From: Clostridia bacterium
Lineage (GTDB): Bacteria; Bacillota; Clostridia; Peptostreptococcales; Anaerovoracaceae
NCBI GenBank assembly: GCA_024682015.1
Contig: JAIKZT010000054.1
Location: forward strand, 1-10,166
Direction: 5' to 3'
Length of the DNA: 10,166 nt
Part shown: piece after piece, positions 1-5,296 of the stretch
Layout of the letters: each line of letters starts with the position of its first letter
Position numbering within the stretch: position 1 is the first letter of the stretch
The notes under the pieces: model-generated
Told to the model about the DNA's origin: nothing
What the model saw: only the letters and a program-made list of their open reading frames with translations
Databases searched by the model: none
Translations under genes and position numbers: made by a program

Positions 1-184
1 CGCAGATCAGGTTGAGCATGCTCGTCTTGCCCGAGCCGTTTGACCCGACCACCGACACGAACTCGCCTCTGTCCACGCGGAAATTGAAGTCCTTAAACAG
101 GCAGTTCTCGTTGACCGTCCCGGGGCTGTAGACGAGGTCTACGTGCTCCAGCTCCACGAGCGCTTTTCTCTCGTTATTTGCCAT
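1..184 (-). CDS. trpZ: Tryptophan-type ABC importer, ATP-binding protein (N-terminal part, runs off window)
   Basis: This is the N-terminal 61 residues of an ABC ATPase; the rest lies beyond base 1. The reading begins MANNERKALVELEHVDLVYS and reaches an intact Walker A, GSNGSGKTS, near residues 49-57, followed by MLNLI. It should sit on the cytoplasmic face and power the permease encoded just upstream. The start is well supported: ATG at 184-182 follows AAAAGGAGG with a 9-nt gap, and the gene overlaps the 3' end of the permease by 11 bp, which suggests translational coupling. Order and spacing (binding protein, permease, ATPase) match the TrpXYZ type of importer. Assignment to tryptophan rests on the T-box leader of the operon, not on this fragment. 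Signature, Walker B and H-loop are outside the window. Confidence 0.9.
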   Translation of the reverse strand, partial: MANNERKALVELEHVDLVYSPGTVNENCLFKDFNFRVDRGEFVSVVGSNGSGKTSMLNLIC

Positions 185-1079
185 GAGCCGCACCTCCTTT
201 TGCCTTCTTGCCCAGCCTCTCCGACACGATGGCCACAGTGAGCAGCGCTGCCATCAGGATCTTCAGATAGCTGCTCGGCAGGCCCAGCTGCAGCGCCGCC
301 ATCAGGCAGGCCTTGTACAGGATGGAGCCCAGCACCGCCACCGAGACCATGCCCAGCGGACGGATCCGTCCGAAAAGAGCCGTGCCGATGATGACCGATG
401 CCAGCGCCATCACGACCATGCCCTTGCCGGAATTTATGTCCGCGTTCTCGTTCAGCTGCGCCAGCACGCAGCCCGCCAAAGCCGTGCACGCATTGCCGAT
501 CGCAAGCCCGATGATCTTCATGGTGCCCGGGTCCTTGCCCAGGCCCGTCACGTAGCGGTCGTTGTCGCCCGCGGCCCGCAGCAGCAGGCCGTTCTTCGTG
601 TTCAGATACCAGTCGAGCGCGGCCTTCACCGTCAGCGCGATCAGGAAGATCACGAGCAGCTGGCGATGGCGATACAGTCCCTCCGGAAGGCGCTGCAGCA
701 GCGCGCCGCTGAAGATCGTCGGCTGGTTGAAGAACTGCTTGATGGCCGAACCGCCCGTGATGATCAGATTGACCGACCACAGCGCCGTCATCACGAGGAT
801 GCCGGACAGCAGGTCCGTGATCTTGAGTTTCACGTGCAGCAGGCCTGTCACGCAGCCGGCCGCAGCGCCCGCGCAAATGGCCAGCAGGCAGGCGATCCAG
901 GGGCTGCCCCCCGCCGTGATCGCTGCCGCCGCGACGCACGCGCCCAGCGGGAACGTGCCGTCGACGGACAGATCCGGGAAGTTCAGGATCTTGTATGTGA
1001 TTGTAACGCCCATGGCCATGATGCCGTAAATGAGCCCTTCCCGCAGGACGGTCTCGGCCAGGCCGAAAAAGATGTTCAT
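174..1079 (-). CDS. trpY: Tryptophan-type ABC importer, permease
   Basis: A 301-residue, very hydrophobic inner-membrane protein of the BPD_transp_2 (PF02653, COG4120) permease family, with about eight to nine predicted membrane segments. A conserved N-terminal stretch reads LNFPDLSVDGTFPLGA (about residues 32-47), typical of permeases that partner PF04392 binding proteins. Length is normal for the family. The ATG at 1079-1077 has a modest GGAG six bases upstream. It follows the binding-protein gene after 79 bp that contain a hairpin, and its stop lies inside the start of the ATPase gene. The role is to form the channel of the importer. Tryptophan as substrate is inferred from the T-box upstream; the family alone would also allow other substrates. 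Confidence 0.93.
   Translation of the reverse strand: MNIFFGLAETVLREGLIYGIMAMGVTITYKILNFPDLSVDGTFPLGACVAAAAITAGGSPWIACLLAICAGAAAGCVTGLLHVKLKITDLLSGILVMTALWSVNLIITGGSAIKQFFNQPTIFSGALLQRLPEGLYRHRQLLVIFLIALTVKAALDWYLNTKNGLLLRAAGDNDRYVTGLGKDPGTMKIIGLAIGNACTALAGCVLAQLNENADINSGKGMVVMALASVIIGTALFGRIRPLGMVSVAVLGSILYKACLMAALQLGLPSSYLKILMAALLTVAIVSERLGKKAKGGAAHGK
192..200 (-). promoter_or_regulatory. Ribosome binding site of the ATPase gene, inside the permease gene
   Basis: On the minus strand AAAGGAGGT lies 7-8 nt before the ATG at 184. It is embedded in the last codons of the permease gene and fixes the ATPase start. Confidence 0.8.
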
Positions 1080-1100
1080 AGGAGTCTCCAGACGAGATTT

Positions 1101-1129
1101 GCCTGCGGGACCCGGTCAGCCCCGCAGGC
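1101..1129. repeat. Hairpin between binding-protein and permease genes
   Basis: A perfect 9-bp inverted repeat (GCCTGCGGG / CCCGCAGGC) with an 11-nt loop lies in the 79-bp gap inside the importer operon. No U-tract follows on the minus strand (AAATCTC comes next), so it is not a standard terminator. In importer operons such hairpins often stabilise the 3' end of the binding-protein part of the message, giving excess binding protein. That role is an inference here. Confidence 0.6.
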
Positions 1130-1158
1130 CTTTGTGTTCCTGTTTTATCGTTCAGGGT

Positions 1159-2178
1159 CTAGTCCACGCAGCGCGCGCCGCTGTAGTCCGCGGGCACGTC
1201 CATGCCGAACTTGGCCAGGTTCACGAGCGAGTAGACCGGCTCGGAATCGGAAACGATGGAGACGGGCATGGACATGACGTCCGCGCCGTCCAGGATAGCC
1301 GCCGCCATCTGGCCCGTCGTAACGCCCAGCGCCACGTAGTCCAGCGTCTCGGAGGCGACGCATCCGTACTGCGCGACCTGCTCTTCCTCGGAACCGTAGC
1401 AGGGAATGCCCGCCGGGTCGGTCGCCGCGGTGACCACGGAGAAATTGTTCACGACGTTGTTGTCGGTGAGGTTGCACAGGCAGTCGATGCCGGAACTGAT
1501 CAGGGAGGCGATGCCGGACGCGATCTCAGACGCGTCGGTGATGCCCTGGGACTTGATCGCAAAGCCGTAATCGCCGGCGATCTTCTCGTACTCCGCAAGC
1601 TGCGCGACGGAGTTGGCCTCGGAAGTCGTGTACAGGATGCCGATCGTCCTGGCATTGGGCTGATACGCGCGGATCATGGCCAGCTGAGCCGGATAATTCA
1701 GGTTGTCGGACGTGCCGGTGCAGCCTGTCTGCGGATCATTCAGATCCTTGACGAGGCCGGCGCCCGTGGGGCTGGACACTGCGGAGAACACCACGGGGAT
1801 ACCGGCGTCCTTGGCCGCCGCGTAGGCTGCAGTCGCGGAAGGCGTCGCGATCGCGATGATCACGCTGCAGCCGTCCGTCACGAACTTCTGCGCGGCCATG
1901 GAATTCGTCTCGCCTTCGCCCATGCCGTTCACGAAGTCGATGACAGCCGTATCGCCGTCCACGTAACCAGCCTGCGCGAGGCCTTCCACGATGCCCTTGT
2001 AGCAATTATCCAAAGATGCGTGCGGCGCGAACTGCAGGATGCCGATGCGCACGGGGCCTTCCTGCGTCTGTCCGCTTTGCTGCGCCCCGCCGCCCTGCTG
2101 GGAACTGCCCGTGCAGGCAGCCAGTCCAATGATCAGAACCAGTGCCAGGATGATCGCCATTACTTTCTTGCTCGTCAT
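1159..2178 (-). CDS. trpX: Tryptophan-type ABC importer, substrate-binding lipoprotein
   Basis: A 339-residue extracytoplasmic binding protein of the ABC_sub_bind family (PF04392, COG2984). Residues 1-21 form a lipoprotein signal peptide (KK, hydrophobic core, LIIGLAA) ending in the lipobox Cys22, so the protein should be lipid-anchored outside the membrane. A Gly/Ser/Gln-rich linker follows to about residue 40. The two-lobed binding domain starts at VRIGILQFAPHASLD (43-57) and includes SSPTGAGLV, TGTSDNLNYP and LYTTSEANS, all characteristic of the family. The ATG at 2178 has AGAGG nine bases upstream. It is the first gene after a Trp-specific T-box, so binding of tryptophan (or a precursor or analogue) is the likely job. 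It heads the operon with permease and ATPase. Confidence 0.93.
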   Translation of the reverse strand: MTSKKVMAIILALVLIIGLAACTGSSQQGGGAQQSGQTQEGPVRIGILQFAPHASLDNCYKGIVEGLAQAGYVDGDTAVIDFVNGMGEGETNSMAAQKFVTDGCSVIIAIATPSATAAYAAAKDAGIPVVFSAVSSPTGAGLVKDLNDPQTGCTGTSDNLNYPAQLAMIRAYQPNARTIGILYTTSEANSVAQLAEYEKIAGDYGFAIKSQGITDASEIASGIASLISSGIDCLCNLTDNNVVNNFSVVTAATDPAGIPCYGSEEEQVAQYGCVASETLDYVALGVTTGQMAAAILDGADVMSMPVSIVSDSEPVYSLVNLAKFGMDVPADYSGARCVD

Positions 2179-2250
2179 TTTCTTTTCCTCTTTCTGCGGC
2201 CTCCTTCGGCCAGCCTTGCTGTCGATGGTCTTTTGGGAAAATGCGCCGAT

Positions 2251-2291
2251 AAAAAACGCCTTTGTCCACGGTTTCCCGGGACAAAAGCGTT
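2251..2291 (-). terminator. Regulated intrinsic terminator of the T-box leader
   Basis: On the minus strand AACGCTTTTGTCC pairs with GGACAAAGGCGTT over 13 bp (one G-U), and the stem extends over a GAAA tetraloop (CGG-GAAA-CCG with one bulged T). A run of six T follows. Its 5' arm and loop share bases 2275-2291 with the antiterminator, so the two folds exclude each other. When tRNA is charged this hairpin should stop transcription about 70 bp before the binding-protein gene. Confidence 0.92.
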
Positions 2292-2562
2292 AAACTTCTG
2301 CGTTGCCACCCGAGTTGCGCGTCGCCGCGCCTCTCACTTACGCCTGCCATCACAGGCGCCCCGATTTGTAACAGGAGGGATCCCGTCGGCCTCTACTCGG
2401 TCTGCTCCGGCCACGCTCGGTGACCCTCCCAGCCCTTTCGGACCGCCCTCAGAAGTCCATTCGCCTGCCGCTTTCCGCCTCGCTCTCACCGTCCGAGACT
2501 CGCTGGATGGTCCGCCATCGCAGGGTACTACTCTTCCTCACAGGTTTGCTCTTGATGAAATT
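2275..2562 (-). promoter_or_regulatory. T-box riboswitch leader, tryptophan specific (TGG specifier)
   Basis: The leader senses the charging state of tRNA-Trp. In Stem I the lower helix GGAAG (2537-2533) pairs with CTTCT (2455-2451). The specifier loop has AGTAGTA on its 5' side and GAATGGA on its 3' side, and the upper helix CCTGC (2524-2520) pairs with GCAGG (2468-2464). TGG at 2459-2457 occupies the specifier codon position, pairing with anticodon CCA. The antiterminator has A1 CTCGGG (2314-2309) with CCCGGG (2280-2275), a 7-nt bulge TGGCAAC (2308-2302), and A2 GCAGAAG with CTTTTGT. TGGC in the bulge matches a GCCA acceptor end, that is discriminator G73, as bacterial tRNA-Trp has. The T-box motif departs slightly from consensus (TGGCAAC for TGGNACC). 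It controls the importer operon that follows. Confidence 0.92.
2457..2459 (-). promoter_or_regulatory. Specifier codon TGG of the T-box
   Basis: The sequence GAA-TGG-A stands opposite AGTA in the internal loop between two Watson-Crick helices, which is the standard arrangement of a T-box specifier loop. Only Trp is encoded by TGG. Confidence 0.88.
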
Positions 2563-2568
2563 GTCTGT

Positions 2569-2597
2569 ATTGTAACGCCGGAATTCCGGCTTGTCAA
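2569..2597 (-). promoter_or_regulatory. Sigma-A promoter of the T-box importer operon
   Basis: A perfect -35 TTGACA (2597-2592), a 17-bp spacer and -10 TACAAT (2574-2569) place the RNA start near 2562, just before T-box Stem I. The spacer is almost filled by the 14-bp perfect palindrome GCCGGAATTCCGGC (2577-2590). Confidence 0.88.
2577..2590. promoter_or_regulatory. 14-bp palindrome in the promoter spacer (possible operator)
   Basis: GCCGGAATTCCGGC is a perfect palindrome centred between the -35 and -10 boxes of the importer promoter. This is the position used by MerR-type regulators, and a MerR-family gene is divergently encoded 250 bp away. A perfect 14-bp palindrome is expected by chance about 0.6 times in 10 kb, so only its position makes it notable. 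Confidence 0.35.
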
Positions 2598-2650
2598 TAT
2601 CATTATTCAAATAATTTTGTGCGATCCCAACAAAGAGATGTTTTGACAAA

Positions 2651-2687
2651 ACAAAAGCCCGCGGCGAAAATAGCTGCGGACTTTTGT
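2651..2687. terminator. Orphan long hairpin in the divergent intergenic region
   Basis: Two 15-base arms (2651-2665 and 2673-2687) pair except for one mismatch and one wobble, with loop GAAAATA. Read on the minus strand the stem ends in CTTTTGTTTTGTC, which resembles an intrinsic terminator. No coding gene on the minus strand lies immediately upstream, because 2838-3641 is on the plus strand. It may end an unannotated or antisense RNA, be a relic of an earlier neighbour, or insulate the two divergent units. A second, smaller inverted repeat (GGAGCGG 2690-2696 with CCGCTCC 2714-2720) stands next to it. Confidence 0.55.
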
Positions 2688-2726
2688 ATGGAGCGGAGCC
2701 TTGCAGGGCGCCCCCGCTCCGGAATG

Positions 2727-2755
2727 TTGATATACACACTCATTCCTGCTATAAT
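2727..2755 (+). promoter_or_regulatory. Sigma-A promoter of the MerR-family gene
   Basis: -35 TTGATA (2727-2732), an exact 17-bp spacer and consensus -10 TATAAT (2750-2755) place the RNA start near 2762. The spacer is not the 19 bp typical of MerR-activated promoters, so this promoter should fire without activation and be a target for repression instead. Confidence 0.87.
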
Positions 2756-2764
2756 CAGTATAAA

Positions 2765-2782
2765 CTGTCCACTAGTGGACAG
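2765..2782. promoter_or_regulatory. 18-bp perfect palindrome at the MerR gene start site (probable operator)
   Basis: CTGTCCACTAGTGGACAG is a perfect dyad lying about +3 to +20 relative to the expected RNA start. A protein bound here would block RNA polymerase, so autorepression by the adjacent regulator is the simplest reading. Chance expectation for a perfect 18-bp palindrome is about 0.04 per 10 kb. Confidence 0.7.
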
Positions 2783-2837
2783 GTCAATAACAATCATAGA
2801 TTTTTTACGTATTTTTCTGAAAGGATCCTGCAGCCCC

Positions 2838-3641
2838 ATGAATAAAAACGGTCTTTTCACCATACGCCAGATCGCGAACGCCTGCGGCATCTCCCGCGCC
2901 ACCGTGCTGCGGATGGAGGCGGAAGGGCTGCTGCAGCCTGCTCTGAAAGAGGCCAGCGGCTACCGCTATTATGACACGGACAACGTGCTGCGGGCCATGC
3001 AGGTGAACACCATGCACCGCATGGGGCTCAAACGCAAGGAGATCCACCCGCTGACGGACGATCCCGGCGATATCGACGCCGTGATCGAACGGCTCGAACA
3101 CCTGCGCGACAATATCGACACCATCGTCACCAGTTTGAAAAAGCGCACGATGCAGGACAACCGCACGGCCCTCGAACAGATGCATCTGCCCGAAACGCTC
3201 TGTTACATCCGCACGTACGATGTGGAAGGCAGCCGCTACGACCTGGACGAACACCTGCGCGCCGCATTCGAAGGCGCCATAAAAGACGGGTGCCAGCTGG
3301 ACTGGGAACGCGAGCCTTTCCTGCGGGTCCATAGGCCAGACATCGTGGCCGGCCGCTTCGTACCCGGCCTTTATCAGTATTACGTGTGCATACCCATCAC
3401 CCGCGCCCCGAGAGCCTGCCGGCACGCGGACACGGTTCGCGCCCGCAATATCCTGTCCTTCACCTGGTATGGCAGGGTCACCAACCTGCCGGACCGCACG
3501 CTGACCCTCGCGCAAGAAGCCCGCGACCGGGGACTTACGCCCACGGGCTGGTTCCATGTGCTGCTGGCCTTCTACAACGCCGGAGAAACGGTGCGCATGA
3601 ACGAAAGCCAGCTGCTGCAGCTCGGCTGCATCGTGGAATAA
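2838..3641 (+). CDS. MerR-family transcriptional regulator
   Basis: A 267-residue DNA-binding regulator. Residues 7-72 are a MerR winged helix-turn-helix: FTIRQIANACGISRATVLR, then the wing with GYRYYDTDNVLRAM and the second helical pair. Residues 75-112 look like the dimerising helix (IERLEHLRDNIDTIVTSLKK). Residues 118-267 form a sizeable effector-type domain (LPETLCYIRTYDVEG, WFHVLLAFYN) that recalls GyrI/BmrR-like ligand-binding domains only weakly; the ligand is not evident. The ATG at 2838 is chosen because the open frame extending upstream contains the promoter and operator, and the MerR fold begins right after it. GAAAGGA lies upstream at a rather long 12-nt spacing. No obvious structural target gene is adjacent on the same strand, so it probably regulates itself and perhaps the divergent importer or a distant locus. 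Confidence 0.9.
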   Translation: MNKNGLFTIRQIANACGISRATVLRMEAEGLLQPALKEASGYRYYDTDNVLRAMQVNTMHRMGLKRKEIHPLTDDPGDIDAVIERLEHLRDNIDTIVTSLKKRTMQDNRTALEQMHLPETLCYIRTYDVEGSRYDLDEHLRAAFEGAIKDGCQLDWEREPFLRVHRPDIVAGRFVPGLYQYYVCIPITRAPRACRHADTVRARNILSFTWYGRVTNLPDRTLTLAQEARDRGLTPTGWFHVLLAFYNAGETVRMNESQLLQLGCIVE

Positions 3642-3679
3642 AAGAAGCGCCCGCCCCGCGCGCGGAGCAGGCGCTTCTT
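3642..3679. terminator. Bidirectional terminator between MerR and Hsp20 genes
   Basis: A perfect 10-bp stem, AAGAAGCGCC (3642-3651) with GGCGCTTCTT (3670-3679), stands between convergent genes and begins right after the MerR stop codon. On the minus strand it is followed by TTATTCC after CTTCTTT, giving a T-rich tail for the Hsp20 message. On the plus strand the tail is poorer (TTCTTCGTAC). Confidence 0.8.
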
Positions 3680-3718
3680 CGTACTATCCCTATTCCCTCA
3701 GGAGAAGTCTATGCGGGA

Positions 3719-4153
3719 TCAACCTTCGATCTGGATGAACTTCGGAGCTTCGATCTTTTCCTCAGGCTGCTTCTTGGGCACGGACAACTTCAGGATGCCG
3801 TCCACGAACTTCGCCTTGATGTCCTCTTCCTTCAGCTCTTCGCCTACGTAGAAGCTCCTGCTGCAGGAGCCGTAATACCTCTCGCGCCGGATGAACTTGC
3901 CTTCCTGTTCATCCTTGTTGTCGTACTTGGTCTCGGCGGAGATCGTGAGGTAGCCGTCCTTCAGCTGGGCCTTTACGTCCTCTTTCTTGACGCCGGGCAG
4001 TTCAACGTCCAGCTCGTAAGAGCCTTCGGTCTCCTTGACGTCGGTGCGCATCAGCTGAGTCTGCGGGCCTTGCACCCTCTTGACCGGGCGGTCGAAATCG
4101 TCGAAGAAATCGTCGAACAGATTGTTTCTGAATACACTGGGCATAAGCAACAT
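3719..4153 (-). CDS. hsp20: Small heat-shock protein, Hsp20 / alpha-crystallin family
   Basis: A 144-residue cytoplasmic ATP-independent chaperone that holds unfolding proteins for refolding by DnaK or GroEL. The N-terminal arm (FRNNLFDDFFDDFDRP, 8-23) is typical of clostridial Hsp20. The alpha-crystallin domain covers about 35-127 (RTDVKETEGSYELDVELPGV, ERYYGSCSRSF, and GILKLSVPK at 119-127). The C-terminal IxI motif is I140-Q-I142, used for oligomer assembly. All elements and the length are normal. The start at 4153 has AAGGAGGA seven bases upstream; the alternative Met4 has no such site. The gene is monocistronic, with its own CIRCE-controlled promoter and a terminator shared with the convergent MerR gene. 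HrcA repression is therefore expected, released on heat or protein stress. Confidence 0.96.
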   Translation of the reverse strand: MLLMPSVFRNNLFDDFFDDFDRPVKRVQGPQTQLMRTDVKETEGSYELDVELPGVKKEDVKAQLKDGYLTISAETKYDNKDEQEGKFIRRERYYGSCSRSFYVGEELKEEDIKAKFVDGILKLSVPKKQPEEKIEAPKFIQIEG

Positions 4154-4325
4154 TTTGGGTTCCTCCTTTTCAAAACCTCTATTTTCGCCCCGCTGGCGTT
4201 TTTGCCGGCCGGGGCCGGGCCTCTTTCACGTGGAATGTGACCCGCTGATAAGCATGTTTTTCATTCTCCGGACCGGATCCCTGCGGGCCTTTTCGCCCGC
4301 CCTTTATGGACCCTTTCCTTCGGAC
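4154..4325 (-). other. Long 5' untranslated leader of the Hsp20 gene
   Basis: From the predicted RNA start near 4325 to the ATG is about 170 nt without a convincing gene. The leader holds a GC-rich hairpin, GCGGGC-N6-GCCCGC (4283-4300), and another GC-rich self-complementary segment near 4203-4220. The ribosome binding site AAGGAGGA lies at 4161-4168. No FourU or ROSE pattern covering that site is evident by eye. The length could reflect post-transcriptional control or simply a long leader. Confidence 0.45.
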
Positions 4326-4331
4326 AACTAT

Positions 4332-4360
4332 GTTATACCACTTTTGTTAGCACTCGTCAA
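4332..4360 (-). promoter_or_regulatory. Promoter of the Hsp20 gene
   Basis: -35 TTGACG (4360-4355), a 17-bp spacer and -10 TATAAC (4337-4332). The -35 box lies inside the CIRCE operator. Confidence 0.85.
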
Positions 4361-4373
4361 GCGTGAGTGCTAA
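4347..4373. promoter_or_regulatory. CIRCE operator (HrcA binding site)
   Basis: TTAGCACTC-N9-GAGTGCTAA matches the CIRCE consensus exactly in both arms and in the 9-nt gap. It overlaps the -35 box of the Hsp20 promoter, so bound HrcA would exclude RNA polymerase. HrcA itself is not in the window. Confidence 0.97.
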
Positions 4374-4381
4374 TATTTTTT

Positions 4382-4415
4382 AAAAAATTTTGGCACAGGG
4401 AACGACCCCTGTGCC
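4382..4415 (-). terminator. Intrinsic terminator of the membrane-protein gene
   Basis: On the minus strand GGCACAGGG pairs with CCCTGTGCC (9 bp, loop of 6) and is followed by AAAATTTTTT. It begins 7 bases after the stop codon of the PF06541 gene and separates it from the Hsp20 promoter. Confidence 0.92.
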
Positions 4416-4421
4416 GCTTCG

Positions 4422-5249
4422 TTACTCCCGCAGCTCGCGGATGGTCTCTATGAATTCGCGGAAGCGCTCCGCGCTGGCGGAGGGATTGTTTCTCAGGATG
4501 CGTCTGGCCGCGGCAAAAGGCCTGGGACGCCGGGCCCTTGTGCGTTTCACCGCCTGGAGCACGCGCGCCTTCGCGGACAGCACTTTTTCGCGCAGTTCCT
4601 CCACATCGGGCACGCCGTTGTCGTTTACGTCCAGGCCGGCGAGCTTCGCATCCACCCGTCCCTTCACCTGCTCTGCACGCTGCAGAGCGGCTGCCAGCCG
4701 GTCATTCTCCTCCGCCATCTCCTGCAGCAGCGCCTTGAGATCCAGCGCGGCCCGGGCGGATACCGTCGTATCCACGGCAAGCCCCGCCATGAGCGCGTGA
4801 GCCAGCAGGCTGCCGCCCGTTTTGGATACCCGCAGAAGCGCCCCGTTGAAAAACGGATGGATCCATCGCACCAGCAGCACGGAAAACACGCACCAGGCGA
4901 AACTCGCCCGGGGGCATACGTATCCGCGTATGTTGCCCGGATCCGACGAATAGTCCCAGTAGCGCATGCCGAAGAGCTTTTCCATCAGCGCTCCGGTAAA
5001 GAACTCCAGGATGCTCGCGGAAAGGCCGCCCAGCAGCGCGACAAGCAGCCAGTTGTCGCCTGCCGGCAGCGCCGCGTGCAGGATGGTGACCGCGCCGAAT
5101 CCATAGATGGGCAGGATCGGTCCGAACAGAAATCCCCGGTTGACGAGCCTGCGGCTGCGTACGGAGACATAGGCGACCTCCCAGAGATAGCCCGCCAGCG
5201 AATATAAAAAGAAAAGGAGGATCCATTGATCCACGGAATATCTATACAT
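4422..5249 (-). CDS. PF06541 (CmpB-like, 'putative ABC transporter permease') membrane protein
   Basis: A 275-residue membrane protein of the PF06541 family, widespread in Firmicutes and of unknown function despite its database name. The N-terminal half has about four membrane segments. Conserved family stretches are FFLYSLAGYLWEVAY (13-27), NRGFLFGPILPIYGFGA (37-53) and YWDYSSDPGNIRGYVC with RASFAW (98-119). From about residue 165 the protein becomes a charged helical cytoplasmic tail, with an EF-hand-like loop DVNDNGVPDVEE at 207-218 between two helices and a basic patch RTRARRPRP. The start at 5249 (MYRYSVDQW) fits the family N-terminus. An in-frame ATG at 5285 lies in the loop of a hairpin and neither start has a clear ribosome binding site, so the start is uncertain. 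It lies 47 bp after the DUF2334 lipoprotein gene and probably shares its transcript. Confidence 0.85.
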   Translation of the reverse strand: MYRYSVDQWILLFFLYSLAGYLWEVAYVSVRSRRLVNRGFLFGPILPIYGFGAVTILHAALPAGDNWLLVALLGGLSASILEFFTGALMEKLFGMRYWDYSSDPGNIRGYVCPRASFAWCVFSVLLVRWIHPFFNGALLRVSKTGGSLLAHALMAGLAVDTTVSARAALDLKALLQEMAEENDRLAAALQRAEQVKGRVDAKLAGLDVNDNGVPDVEELREKVLSAKARVLQAVKRTRARRPRPFAAARRILRNNPSASAERFREFIETIRELRE

Positions 5250-5267
5250 ATGACAAAACCATGCGCT

Positions 5268-5296
5268 GCGCTGCCGGGACCACATCCCGGCGGCGC
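5268..5296. repeat. Hairpin between the DUF2334 and PF06541 genes
   Basis: The arms 5268-5279 and 5285-5296 pair over 12 bp on the plus strand (one wobble, loop CCACA). On the minus strand one A-C mismatch splits this into 7 and 5 bp. It abuts the TGA of the upstream gene and is followed on the minus strand only by GGTTTTGTC, so it would be at most a weak terminator. It may attenuate read-through into the membrane-protein gene. Confidence 0.5.

Noticed and set aside
1030..2646. Long open frame on the plus strand, 538 codons
   Set aside because: It is antisense to the binding-protein gene and the T-box. Its composition is Arg/His/Ala-rich, as expected from the reverse frame of a GC-rich gene, and no conserved domain is recognisable.
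2643..2671. Possible plus-strand promoter TTGACA-N17-GAAAAT
   Set aside because: The -10 matches only 4 of 6 bases, no gene or RNA follows it clearly, and the -10 is in the loop of the hairpin 2651-2687.
2619..2837. N-terminal extension of the MerR gene by 73 codons
   Set aside because: The extension covers a hairpin, the consensus promoter 2727-2755 and the 18-bp operator, so it cannot be part of the transcript's coding region. The MerR fold starts at Met 2838.
4214..4252. 12-codon open frame in the Hsp20 leader (MKNMLISGSHST)
   Set aside because: The GGAG before it is too close to the ATG for good initiation, and nothing suggests a conserved leader peptide.
4161..4325. RNA thermometer (ROSE or FourU) in the Hsp20 leader
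   Set aside because: No U-rich or ROSE-like segment pairing with AAGGAGGA could be found by eye; folding would be needed to claim it.
5250..5285. ATG at 5285 as start of the PF06541 protein
   Set aside because: It lies in the loop of a hairpin with no ribosome binding site, and the added residues (MWSRQRSAWFCH) do not fit the family N-terminus.
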